Origin: Parvibaculum sp.
GTDB lineage: Bacteria > Pseudomonadota > Alphaproteobacteria > Parvibaculales > Parvibaculaceae
Direction of reading: 5' to 3'
DNA: 64,000 nucleotides
Assembly (NCBI GenBank): GCA_017642695.1
Contig: JAEPQD010000002.1
Span: 1,063,425-1,127,424 of the forward strand
Every line of letters starts with the position of its first letter. The first letter of the stretch is position 1. A model generated the notes under the pieces. The model made no database searches. It had not been told where the DNA came from and saw nothing but the letters and a program-made list of their open reading frames with translations. Positions 27,372-34,414 of this stretch are shown here, piece by piece. Both the position numbers and the translations under genes were made by a program.

Positions 27372-27787
27372 CCGCGATCACCCCCCTGGGGGAGGCCAGA
27401 GCCGAACTCCATCTCATGTTCCATCGCGAGAATATCGTCTTCTTCCACGGTTCCATAGGTCTCGCGGATACGTACCACGAGCGCGAGCGCCAGTGCGGTC
27501 GTGGCAATGCCGACCACAATTGCCGTGAGGATCAAGACGTGAGGCAGCGGGTTCGAATAAACCGCGTCGGGGTTATCGACCAGGATGGGCGCTGTGCCGC
27601 CGATGATCTTGCCCATCGAGATGTAGAGCATGAAGACGGAGGTCTGGAAAATATTCAGCCCGACGATCTTCTTGATCAGATTTCCACGGCTGACCGTGAT
27701 GTAGAGGCCCGTCATCATCAGGATGACGAACATCCAGTAGTTGTAATGGCCGAGCACGTAGTCGAGGTCGAGGATGGAAGCCTGCAT
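27368..27787 (-). CDS. mrpC: Mrp/MnhC antiporter subunit C (NuoK-like)
   Basis: 139-residue NuoK/MrpC-family membrane protein with three hydrophobic helices: MFVILMMTGLYITV, the NIFQTSVFMLYISMG region typical of MrpC, and VLILTAIVVGIATTALALAL. The ATG at 27787 gives a 1-nt overlap with the mnhB stop (TGATG); TTG and GTG codons just upstream are less likely. It is part of the membrane scaffold linking the antiporter-like subunits. Confidence 0.92.
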   Translation of the reverse strand: MQASILDLDYVLGHYNYWMFVILMMTGLYITVSRGNLIKKIVGLNIFQTSVFMLYISMGKIIGGTAPILVDNPDAVYSNPLPHVLILTAIVVGIATTALALALVVRIRETYGTVEEDDILAMEHEMEFGSGLPQGGDRG

Positions 27788-28224
27788 CACCAATCCTGAT
27801 CCTTGAGCGGCGGATTATGGCTCGCGAAGGCGATGAAGATGGTCATCATTACGGAGGCGACGGTGACGCCGACGCCGAACTCCACGATGATGATGCCCCA
27901 TTCCTGTGCATGCACGGGATCATGCGCGAGCGCGTTGTAGCCCAGAAAGGCATCGCCTAGCAGCATCGTGACGATGCCAGTGCCGGCGTAAATAAGCACA
28001 CCGATACCCGCGAAAGCATGAAGGAGACGGGGTGGTACGATCTTCGTCAGCGCATCGACACCGTAGACGAGCGAATAAAGGATGAAGGCGACGGCGAAGA
28101 CGACGCCTGCCTGGAATCCGCCGCCAGGACCGTAGTCGCCATGCCACTGCACGTAGAGGGCATAGAGAATGATCGGTGGGATCAGGAGCTTTGAGATCAC
28201 CCGGAGAATGGAATGATGTTCCAT
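27787..28224 (-). CDS. mrpB: MnhB/MrpB antiporter subunit
   Basis: 145-residue membrane protein of the MnhB family with four helices. Signatures are LLIPPIILYALYVQWHGDYG and the conserved GPGGGFQAGVVFAVAFILY. The ATG at 28224 lies 4 bp after the upstream stop; an ORF extension to 28299 lies inside that gene. Structural subunit of the complex. Confidence 0.93.
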   Translation of the reverse strand: MEHHSILRVISKLLIPPIILYALYVQWHGDYGPGGGFQAGVVFAVAFILYSLVYGVDALTKIVPPRLLHAFAGIGVLIYAGTGIVTMLLGDAFLGYNALAHDPVHAQEWGIIIVEFGVGVTVASVMMTIFIAFASHNPPLKDQDW

Positions 28225-28228
28225 GAGG

Positions 28229-28804
28229 CTATTCTTTCCCCTCGCTATCCTTGCTTTCCCGTCGCTTTCCGGACGCGCCGAGGAGGAGCAGAACGGCAAT
28301 CGCTGCCGTGAAGATCACCGCTGTTTCGCCGAGCGTATCGTAACCGCGGTAGCTCGCGAGGACTGCGGTGACGATGTTCGGAACACCTGTCTCGACGGGT
28401 GTGCGGGCGATGTAGTCGGGAGCGACATGGGTCTGAACTGGCGTATCCGGCGCACCGAAGGCGGGCATGTCGCGCGTGCCGTAGATCAGGGCGGCGCCCG
28501 CGACTGCGCAGACGAGAATCGGTAGCAGGGCAGAGTGCGAGGGCTTCTTCTCCTCGCGGAACGTTAGCGCAATCGTGCCGAGCATCAGCACGGTAGAAAT
28601 GCCCGCACCCACGGCGGCTTCGGTGAAGGCAACGTCGACGGCGTCGAGAGTGACGAAGAGCGCCGCGGAAAGGAGACTGAAGACGCCGGCCAGCATTACC
28701 ACACCGAAAAGGTTGCGCAGGCGTAGGATCGCAATGGCCGTCACGACAAGGAAAGTGAACAGCAGGATGTCGATGATGGCAATGCCGACGAGACCGGGGC
28801 TCAT
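28229..28804 (-). CDS. MbhD/MbhE-like subunit (MrpA C-terminal domains as a separate protein)
   Basis: 191 residues. The first about 85 form the DUF4040/MbhD domain ([20 protein letters not shown], then [19 protein letters not shown]). The C-terminal part resembles MbhE ([24 protein letters not shown]). In standard Mrp operons both domains are fused to the end of the large MrpA; in membrane-bound hydrogenase (Mbh) operons they are separate. Here there is no long MrpA in the operon. It overlaps mrpG by 4 bp (ATGA) and is followed by mrpB. Confidence 0.88.
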   Translation of the reverse strand: MSPGLVGIAIIDILLFTFLVVTAIAILRLRNLFGVVMLAGVFSLLSAALFVTLDAVDVAFTEAAVGAGISTVLMLGTIALTFREEKKPSHSALLPILVCAVAGAALIYGTRDMPAFGAPDTPVQTHVAPDYIARTPVETGVPNIVTAVLASYRGYDTLGETAVIFTAAIAVLLLLGASGKRRESKDSEGKE

Positions 28805-29175
28805 GGCTGGAATTCCTTGTGAGAGCTCTCGCCGATTACCTCGCCGGATTCATTGCGGCGAAGCCTGACGGGTCGTATGCCGGCGACGAAAGCCGCATTG
28901 GCGACCGCGTGGGTTGCGGTTGGGCTGGTCACGAAGAGAAAGAGACCGATCAGCGCCAACTTCAGGGTCGTTTGCGAAAATCCCGCCTGAAACATCATGC
29001 CGACAAGGATCAGCTCCGCGCCGACCGTATCTACGACGCCGGCGGCATGAAGGCGCGACCAGACATCGGGCAGGCGGACTAGACCGAAAGCCCCGATCAG
29101 AAGGAACACGCCGCCAACTGTGAAGGCGATGCCACTCGCGATATTGAGCAGGAGTTCGATTGTTACAGGATCCAT
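28801..29175 (-). CDS. mrpG: Mrp/MnhG antiporter subunit G
   Basis: 124-residue MnhG/PhaG-family membrane protein with three helices. Typical features are [23 protein letters not shown] and [21 protein letters not shown]. It starts in a 1-nt overlap with the mrpF stop (TAATG). MrpE, F and G form the peripheral module of the antiporter. Confidence 0.94.
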   Translation of the reverse strand: MDPVTIELLLNIASGIAFTVGGVFLLIGAFGLVRLPDVWSRLHAAGVVDTVGAELILVGMMFQAGFSQTTLKLALIGLFLFVTSPTATHAVANAAFVAGIRPVRLRRNESGEVIGESSHKEFQP

Positions 29176-29462
29176 TACACGTCCTCCCCGCTCGCTGTTG
29201 CACGACCAAGCGCTCGGTATCGGAAGAACTTGAGAATGGCGATAGTGCTGACGAAGTTGATCAGCGCATAGAGCATGGCGATGTCGAGGAAATCCGGACG
29301 TTCGGTCACGAAGCCGAGAGCGCTGAGGAGAAGCACGGTCAGTGTGCCGAAAGTGTTCACCGCCAGCACGCGATCATAAAGCGTCGGCCCTGCGAACAGC
29401 CGTATCAGGACGAGAAGCACCGCGACGAACAGCGCCGCCGTAATTGCAAGCAGCATGGCCAT
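29175..29462 (-). CDS. mrpF: Mrp/MnhF antiporter subunit F
   Basis: 95-residue MnhF/PhaF-family protein with three helices; the conserved part reads RLFAGPTLYDRVLAVNTFGT, followed by PDFLDIAMLYALINFVSTIA. The ATG at 29462 comes one base after the mrpE stop; another ATG two codons in is possible. Confidence 0.94.
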   Translation of the reverse strand: MAMLLAITAALFVAVLLVLIRLFAGPTLYDRVLAVNTFGTLTVLLLSALGFVTERPDFLDIAMLYALINFVSTIAILKFFRYRALGRATASGEDV

Positions 29463-29463
29463 G

Positions 29464-29937
29464 TCAGCGTGCCTCCACCTCGGTGACGCGCCGTCCCATG
29501 TCGGCGAAACCCTCCAGGTTGGCTGCTTCATCCGTCAGGGCATGGACAAGGAATTTGCCGGGAACCGTTTCGACGGTCACCGTGCCGGGCGTCAGCGTGA
29601 TCGAGTTGGCGAATATGACATGCCCCATCTCGGTTTTCTGGGAGCAGGGGACTGCGATGAGTTGCTGGCTGATCGGCATTTCCCTTGCAAGGATGACTTT
29701 GGAAACAGCCCATGCCGATTTGAAGACTTCGCCGCCGAGCCAGCTCCAATACAGGAGAAGGCCTGGTCGCAATTGCAGAGGTACGGCTTCATCGTCGAGC
29801 AGGTTCATCCGCCGCGCCAGGTAGACCGTGAAGAGGCAGGACAGTACTCCAAGCGTCAGGAGAAACGGCTTGAAGTATCCGGACAAGCCCAACCAGAGCG
29901 CGAACAGCGCGATAAGCAACCCAACCGCCTTGGTCAT
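29464..29937 (-). CDS. mrpE: Mrp/MnhE antiporter subunit E
   Basis: 157-residue MnhE-family protein and first gene of the ten-gene operon. Two N-terminal helices precede the cytosolic beta domain with the family pattern NSITLTPGTVTVE and FLVHALTDE. A GGGAGA lies before the ATG. Gene order E-F-G-(MbhD/E)-B-C-D-D-x-D is that of the Mbh/Mrp group rather than the ABCDEFG order of Bacillus-type Mrp. Confidence 0.93.
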   Translation of the reverse strand: MTKAVGLLIALFALWLGLSGYFKPFLLTLGVLSCLFTVYLARRMNLLDDEAVPLQLRPGLLLYWSWLGGEVFKSAWAVSKVILAREMPISQQLIAVPCSQKTEMGHVIFANSITLTPGTVTVETVPGKFLVHALTDEAANLEGFADMGRRVTEVEAR

Positions 29938-30267
29938 GTTCTCCCTGCGTTCAGATGGCTCGAGAATAGCGACCGCCCGGTCAATACCGACCGGGAGCCG
30001 CGCTGATCGCGGCCGACGGGGAACGATATTCGCCCGATGTGCCGGAGCCCCTTTTTGATGGTTCCAATATGCAATGCGGTCGAGAGGAGGGCAAGAAAGA
30101 CCGGATTCCGGTCTGACGATTTCCTTTTCTCAGGTGCACTTTCAAAGTTAATCGCACACTGTTATAGTTGTCATAATCTACAGCGGGGGTCCTAGGGGAG
30201 GAACCACGGACCAGTGAGGAATTCCGGTACGGCCAATACTGAGGCCTAACCAATATTGACTGACCGG
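29938..30267. promoter_or_regulatory. Divergent intergenic region between mrpE and the cold-shock gene
   Basis: About 330 bp with no credible ORF. It must hold the promoters of both the mrp operon and the cold-shock gene. Visible elements are a perfect inverted repeat at 29976-29995, a possible -10 (CATAAT, 30172-30177) facing the cold-shock gene, and a purine-rich stretch (GGGGAGGAA, near 30195-30203) in its long leader. Confidence 0.5.
29976..29995. repeat. Perfect inverted repeat upstream of mrpE
   Basis: CCCGGTC and GACCGGG arms (29976-29982 and 29989-29995) around a 6-nt AT-rich centre, 39 bp before the mrpE start. It can be a dyad operator or, in RNA, a 7-bp hairpin in the mrp leader. 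Confidence 0.5.
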
Positions 30268-30834
30268 ATGTTGATCGTGGTGGGGATGGAAGAGCGTTTA
30301 GAAAGTACGACGGATTCCGTCGACGTGTCTTTCGAGGTCACGGGTATCGTCAAGTGGTTTGATGCGGTCAAGGGGTACGGCTTCATCATTCCCGATGACG
30401 GACGAGAGGATGTGCTCGTCCACCTCTCATGCCTGAAGCAGGCAGGTCGAGATCTTCTGGAAGAAGGGACTACCGTCACATGCGAAGCTGTACGGCGTCC
30501 CAAGGGAAATCAGGCAATCCGGGTTATCGATGTCGATGATACGACAGCGGTGAAGTCTGCCGCCGGGCCTGCCCGTGCGATCAATCGTTCGCCTTCCTCA
30601 GGCGTCGTTCCGATCGGCGAATTCGAGATTGCCGTCGTGAAATGGTTTAATCGCGCCCGTGGATATGGGTTCGTCACGCGCGGCGAGGGGACGCCCGATA
30701 TCTTCATCCACATGGAAACCCTTCGGAGGTTCGGACTGCGCGATTTGACGCCGGGGCAGGAAGTGAGGGTGCGTTTCGGAGAAGGTCCAAAGGGCCTCAT
30801 GGTCGCTGAAATAGAGCCTGACGAGGAAAGCTGA
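30268..30834 (+). CDS. Twin cold-shock-domain protein
   Basis: About 188 residues with two cold-shock domains that bind single-stranded RNA/DNA. The first (about residues 20-90) has [15 protein letters not shown] with RNP1 KGYGFI and RNP2-type DVLVHLS. The second (about 120-185) has [15 protein letters not shown] and DIFIHMETL. Paired-CSD proteins are common in alphaproteobacteria. The start is uncertain: ATG at 30268, ATG at 30286 or TTG at 30256 are all in frame and none has a well-spaced ribosome-binding site. A terminator follows at 30867. Confidence 0.9.
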   Translation: MLIVVGMEERLESTTDSVDVSFEVTGIVKWFDAVKGYGFIIPDDGREDVLVHLSCLKQAGRDLLEEGTTVTCEAVRRPKGNQAIRVIDVDDTTAVKSAAGPARAINRSPSSGVVPIGEFEIAVVKWFNRARGYGFVTRGEGTPDIFIHMETLRRFGLRDLTPGQEVRVRFGEGPKGLMVAEIEPDEES

Positions 30835-30866
30835 GCGTTCCGTTTCGCTTCCCGTCCGTGCTATAG

Positions 30867-30897
30867 GGCCGCAGCCGAGTTTGCGGCCTTTTCCTTT
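30867..30897 (+). terminator. Intrinsic terminator of the cold-shock gene
   Basis: GGCCGCA (30867-30873) pairs with TGCGGCC (30882-30888), loop of 8 nt, followed by TTTTCCTTT. It lies 32 bp after the cold-shock stop codon. Confidence 0.8.
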
Positions 30898-30909
30898 CCG
30901 ACGATATGC

Positions 30910-31350
30910 GTGGCCGATGTGAGCGAGACCGAAGACGATAACCCTCCCGAGGATTTTATCCTATCGACGAGCCGCGGGCCTTACACCACGCATAATGGGC
31001 CATTCTTCCACAAAGTGACGGCGAACGGCTTTGTCCACGGCGTGCGCGTGAAGAAGCGGCACTGCAATTCCCGTGGTATCACGCACGGTGGCATGTTGAT
31101 GGCTTTTGCCGATGGATTGCTCGGCACGGCTGTCTGGCGGGAGACGCAGACCGTAGCGCTGACGGTCCGCATGAATTCGGACTTTCTTTCGTCGGCACGA
31201 CCAGGTGAGTGGCTGGAAGGTACGGCGCGGGTAACGCGAGCGACCAGGTCGGTCGCCTTTTGCGAGGCCGAACTCTATGTCGGCAGCCGCCCCGTTCTCA
31301 AGGCGACTGGTGTCTTCAAGCTGATGCCAAGACACAAGAACATCGGGTAA
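30910..31350 (+). CDS. PaaI-like hotdog-fold thioesterase
   Basis: 146-residue acyl-CoA thioesterase-like protein. The hotdog signature is RGITHGGMLMAFADGLLG at about residues 55-72, with the conserved HGG, and the downstream TVRMNSDFLSSARPGEWLEG. The substrate acyl-CoA is unknown. The start is a GTG at 30910, 13 bp after the terminator tail, so its promoter must lie within or before the terminator, or it depends on readthrough. It converges with tRNA-Pro. Confidence 0.82.
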   Translation: MADVSETEDDNPPEDFILSTSRGPYTTHNGPFFHKVTANGFVHGVRVKKRHCNSRGITHGGMLMAFADGLLGTAVWRETQTVALTVRMNSDFLSSARPGEWLEGTARVTRATRSVAFCEAELYVGSRPVLKATGVFKLMPRHKNIG

Positions 31351-31359
31351 CTCGCTGAA

Positions 31360-31436
31360 TGGTCGGGGCGGGGTGATTCGAACACCCGACCCTCTGCTCC
31401 CAAAGCAGATGCGCTACCAGGCTGCGCTACGCCCCG
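31360..31436 (-). tRNA. tRNA-Pro (anticodon TGG)
   Basis: 77-nt cloverleaf on the minus strand with encoded CCA (31360-31362). The acceptor stem is CGGGGCG/CGCCCCG, the anticodon stem TCTGC/GCAGA with loop TTTGGGA, giving anticodon TGG, and the T arm CGGGT/ACCC with TTCGAAT. Faces the thioesterase gene. Confidence 0.97.
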
Positions 31437-31460
31437 ACATCCGCGTGAGCGGCGAGCATT

Positions 31461-31490
31461 GCCATACACCCGATGCGCTTCCTACCGCAA
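31461..31490 (-). promoter_or_regulatory. Possible promoter of tRNA-Pro
   Basis: On the minus strand TTGCGG (31485-31490) and TATGGC (31461-31466), spaced 18 bp, about 25 bp before the tRNA start. The -10 box is weak. Confidence 0.35.
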
Positions 31491-31504
31491 CACTGCTTCC
31501 CAAA

Positions 31505-31535
31505 AGAAAGAAGCCCCCGCGGGACAGGGGGGCTT
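31505..31535 (-). terminator. Intrinsic terminator of the small gene at 31564-31785
   Basis: Read on the minus strand, AAGCCCCC (31535-31528) pairs with GGGGGCTT (31518-31511) and is followed by a CTTTCTTTT tract. It sits about 30 bp after the stop of the 73-residue gene and ahead of tRNA-Pro. Confidence 0.75.
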
Positions 31536-31563
31536 CCTTGATTGTTGGGGCGGGGGCCGGCGA

Positions 31564-31785
31564 TCAGGCCGCCTTTGGTAAATCAATTCCGATTTCGCTG
31601 CGGTCGAGCCACCAGGCGCGGGCGGCAAGACGCTCGACGCTGTGCGCGGCCCAGACTATCGCGCCGTTGCGCGTAATGGGTCCTGCAAGATCGAGAACAC
31701 ACTCGATATCCAAGCTGTTGAAGCCTTGAGCGGCGAGGAGGGAGCTAGCGGTATCGCGGTCGAGATAACGGGGCGGAACGCTCAT
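31564..31785 (-). CDS. Small hypothetical protein
   Basis: 73 residues, soluble, no signal peptide, no recognised domain. The sequence has an acidic/hydrophobic middle ([18 protein letters not shown]) and a Trp-rich segment ([17 protein letters not shown]). It is a stand-alone gene: an intrinsic terminator follows and the neighbour upstream (31979) is divergent. The terminator supports it being a real transcript. Function unknown. Confidence 0.6.
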   Translation of the reverse strand: MSVPPRYLDRDTASSLLAAQGFNSLDIECVLDLAGPITRNGAIVWAAHSVERLAARAWWLDRSEIGIDLPKAA

Positions 31786-31891
31786 TTTCTGGAACTCCTC
31801 TGGCCTTGGGGTACGTTGCCTTGCATTCGCAGGTGCCGCTTCCGACCGCTTTTCCGGATAAGTCTTGCTCCTGCGATGGTCTTGTTATCGC

Positions 31892-31921
31892 TTGCAAATT
31901 CGTCTCTTTTGGGGCGATAAG
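31892..31921 (+). promoter_or_regulatory. Possible promoter of the NDUFS4-like gene and tRNA-Arg
   Basis: TTGCAA (31892-31897) and GATAAG (31916-31921) are spaced 18 bp, about 55 bp before the TTG start at 31979. No other promoter is evident for tRNA-Arg, which follows within 25 bp of this gene. Confidence 0.35.
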
Positions 31922-31978
31922 AATAAGATTTCGCGACGTTCCCCATAAGTATGGGGATGAAGCCTCAAGGGGACTGAA

Positions 31979-32287
31979 TTGGCACGCGCCCGTATCTACA
32001 AACCAGCCAAGACGGCCATGCAATCCGGCCGCGCCAAGACCAGAAAGTGGGTGCTCGAGTTTGAACCCGGCAGCGCACGCCGCGTCGAGCCGCTGATGGG
32101 CTGGACCAGTTCCGGTGATATGGACTCGCAAGTCACGCTTCGCTTCGACACCAAGGACGAAGCGATCGCCTATGCCAAGAAGCACGGCATCGAGTGTCAG
32201 GTGTTCGAACCAAAGACGCAGCGCCGATCCATCAAGGCCTATGCCGACAACTTCAAGTATGGCCGCCAGGATCTCTGGACTCATTGA
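31979..32287 (+). CDS. NDUFS4-family complex I accessory subunit
   Basis: 102-residue homologue of the mitochondrial 18-kDa (NDUFS4/AQDQ) complex I subunit, found in alphaproteobacteria as an ETC complex I subunit conserved region protein. It opens with RARIYKPAKTAMQSG, then TRKWVLEFEP, the MGWTSSGDMDSQV block, and ends with the aromatic YADNFKYGR motif. It should attach to the peripheral arm of NADH dehydrogenase. The start is TTG at 31979 with AAGGGGA upstream. tRNA-Arg begins 24 bp after the stop. Confidence 0.92.
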   Translation: MARARIYKPAKTAMQSGRAKTRKWVLEFEPGSARRVEPLMGWTSSGDMDSQVTLRFDTKDEAIAYAKKHGIECQVFEPKTQRRSIKAYADNFKYGRQDLWTH

Positions 32288-32311
32288 GACGTTTTCCGTG
32301 AGGCCGTTTCC

Positions 32312-32388
32312 GGTCCCGTAGCTCAACCGGATAGAGCAACAGATTTCTAATCTGTCGGTTGCAGGTTCGAGTCCTGCCGGGATCGCCA
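32312..32388 (+). tRNA. tRNA-Arg (anticodon TCT)
   Basis: 77-nt cloverleaf with encoded CCA (32386-32388). The acceptor stem is GGTCCCG/CGGGATC with one G-U pair, the anticodon stem ACAGA/TCTGT with loop TTTCTAA, anticodon TCT. Its 3' end is 5 bp from the stop of the convergent LigD-type polymerase gene. Confidence 0.97.
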
Positions 32389-32393
32389 ATCCG

Positions 32394-33299
32394 TCACGCG
32401 TCGATTCCGAACTCCCGCAGTGCCGCCGTTTTCAATGACTGGCGGACGGAAGCGTAGCCCTTCCACGGGTCCTTTCTTCGGCGGGAGAATGCCGAGGAGA
32501 CCGTGACTTCGTTTGCGGATTCGACATTTCCGAGACCTTCCCACGATACAGGCCATGCCACCGGCGCACCTTCCCGGGCGCGGGGTGAGTAAGGTGCGAT
32601 TGCCGTCGAAGAGCGATCGTTCCGCAGATAATCGATGAAGACTTTTCCCTTTCGTTTCTCCTTCGACGACACGGCGACGTAGCGGCTTGGGTGAATCTCC
32701 GCCATGTGCCCGGCGACAGCCCGCGCAAAAGCCTTCACGATCGGCCATTCATGGCGTCGTATCAGCGGAGCGACGACGTGGATGCCCTTGCCGCCGGTGA
32801 GGAGGGGGAAGCTCTCTATGTCCAGTGCGTCCAGCATATCCCGTGTTTCGTGAGCGGCTTGGATGACCTCATCGAAAGGCAGGCCGGGGGCGGGGTCGAG
32901 ATCGAAGACGAGCCGGTCCGGCCGTTCGATGGCGTCGATGCGCGATCCCCAGACGTGAAATTCGAGGACGCCCATCTGCGCGGCGGCGATGAGGCCTTTC
33001 TTTCCGTCGAGGTAGAGATATTCCTCCTTCTCCTTTGCGCCTTGTATCTCCATCGTGCGGAAACCGTCGCGGAGCCCCGCGCCCGCATGGCGCTGGAAGA
33101 AGCACTTCTTCTGCTGGCCCTCCGGACAGCGCACGAGGCTTACCAGCCGGTTCTCGACATGGGGCATCATCAACTCAGCCGTCTTTTGCAGATAGCGGGC
33201 GAGTTCGAGCTTCGTGACGTTCTGGTCCCTAAAGAGAACCCGGTCCGGGTGGGTGAGCCGGACACCGGCAATCTCCAGGGAATCCGATTGTTCCTTCAT
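32394..33299 (-). CDS. Stand-alone LigD-type polymerase domain protein (archaeo-eukaryotic primase family)
   Basis: 301 residues equal to the polymerase domain of bacterial NHEJ LigD. It starts with VRLTHPDRVLFRDQNVTKLE and has the catalytic acidic motif VFDLDPAPGLPFDEV. The GGKGIHVVAPL nucleotide-binding motif and the terminal DYLRNDRSSTAIAPYSPRA and GAPVAWPVSWEGL motifs follow. In NHEJ this domain adds ribonucleotides and fills gaps at breaks. No ligase, phosphoesterase or Ku gene is in the window. The ATG at 33299 has AGGAAA upstream. Confidence 0.92.
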   Translation of the reverse strand: MKEQSDSLEIAGVRLTHPDRVLFRDQNVTKLELARYLQKTAELMMPHVENRLVSLVRCPEGQQKKCFFQRHAGAGLRDGFRTMEIQGAKEKEEYLYLDGKKGLIAAAQMGVLEFHVWGSRIDAIERPDRLVFDLDPAPGLPFDEVIQAAHETRDMLDALDIESFPLLTGGKGIHVVAPLIRRHEWPIVKAFARAVAGHMAEIHPSRYVAVSSKEKRKGKVFIDYLRNDRSSTAIAPYSPRAREGAPVAWPVSWEGLGNVESANEVTVSSAFSRRRKDPWKGYASVRQSLKTAALREFGIDA

Positions 33300-33524
33300 T
33301 TTCCTGCTCCGAGCGGAGGATCCATATTCAACGGGCGAAATGAAAAGTATTTCCGGCGAAGAATGTCCATTCTTTGCCATATTCCTGAGGTTTCCTCCGA
33401 TAACGTAACCTGACCAAGGTTTAACTTGAGGGTGTCCGGAGCCTTCCGGATCATGGAAGCTTGAAAAGAGACTGCCGAGGGCGGCGACCCGCCGCCCGGA
33501 ACGGTTTGTCCGCGAGGAGGAAAC

Positions 33525-34298
33525 ATGCGTCGCAATCATGCGGCCGCAGCGAGCGGCGGCGAAGCTTCACAATGGCTTGCGTTCATGCGCGCGGTCGCGT
33601 GGCTGGTGCTGGTCGCCGGCCTCGTATTCTCACTCGGTTCCGGCTACGCCATGGCCGAGGAGCCGATGGCCGATCCCTCGAAGCCCGATCCCGCTATCGA
33701 GGGGCAGCCCAACGAAGCTTCCGGCGCGGACCTCTATCAACGCGGCTTCTATCCCGAGGCGCTTGCCGAGTGGAAAAGGGCGGTTGAGGAGAACAGGGAC
33801 GCGGGTGCCGCTTTCAAGCTCGCTGAGGAATATTTCGACGCCAAGGTCGTCGAGCGCGACCTCGCCACCGCGATCAAGTACTACACCCTCGGTGCTGAAT
33901 GGGGCGATATGCGCGCGCAGATGGATCTGGCGACGCTGTTCGACAAGGGTTGGGGCGTGCCTCAGGATATGGCACGCGCCGCGAAATGGTACGAGGCGGC
34001 TGCAAAGCAGGGGCTCGCGAGTTCCCAATACAACATCGCCACGATGTACGAGGACGGCATCGGTGTGGAGCCGGACAAGGTGCGCGCCTACATGTACTAC
34101 CAGCTCGCCATTGAGGGTGGATTCCCGAAATTCGCGACCGAAGCGCTTGAAGGACTTGCGGCGGAAATGACTCCGGTGGAGATCAAGGAGGCGACCAAGA
34201 TGGCACGGGCCTTCGTGCCGCAGACCCGGGCGGAAAGCGCGGAAGAGATGAAGGTCACAGCCGAAGCGCTCGAAGGTCCTGCCGAAGCGGCGCAATAA
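33525..34298 (+). CDS. Exported Sel1-repeat (TPR-like) protein
   Basis: 257 residues. An N-terminal hydrophobic segment (AVAWLVLVAGLVFSLGSGYA, about residues 23-42, cleavage likely after AMA) directs it to the envelope. Several Sel1-like repeats follow, e.g. ATAIKYYTLGAEWGDMRAQM and ARAAKWYEAAAKQGLASSQY, which build a protein-binding solenoid. The C-terminus is acidic and Ala-rich. A GAGGAGG site precedes the ATG and a terminator follows at 34324. Binding partner unknown. Confidence 0.82.
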   Translation: MRRNHAAAASGGEASQWLAFMRAVAWLVLVAGLVFSLGSGYAMAEEPMADPSKPDPAIEGQPNEASGADLYQRGFYPEALAEWKRAVEENRDAGAAFKLAEEYFDAKVVERDLATAIKYYTLGAEWGDMRAQMDLATLFDKGWGVPQDMARAAKWYEAAAKQGLASSQYNIATMYEDGIGVEPDKVRAYMYYQLAIEGGFPKFATEALEGLAAEMTPVEIKEATKMARAFVPQTRAESAEEMKVTAEALEGPAEAAQ

Positions 34299-34323
34299 CC
34301 TGGTGCGGTCGAAACTGCGACAA

Positions 34324-34355
34324 GGCCCCGGCCCGAGCGCCGGGGCTCTTGTTTT
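34324..34355 (+). terminator. Intrinsic terminator of the Sel1-repeat gene
   Basis: GCCCCGGC (34325-34332) and GCCGGGGC (34339-34346) form an 8-bp stem with a 6-nt loop, followed by TCTTGTTTT, 26 bp after the stop codon. Confidence 0.85.
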
Positions 34356-34414
34356 GGCGCGCATCGGCTCAGCAGCTTCGCTATCATGCTCCTTACGACG
34401 AACGAGGAGGCGCT

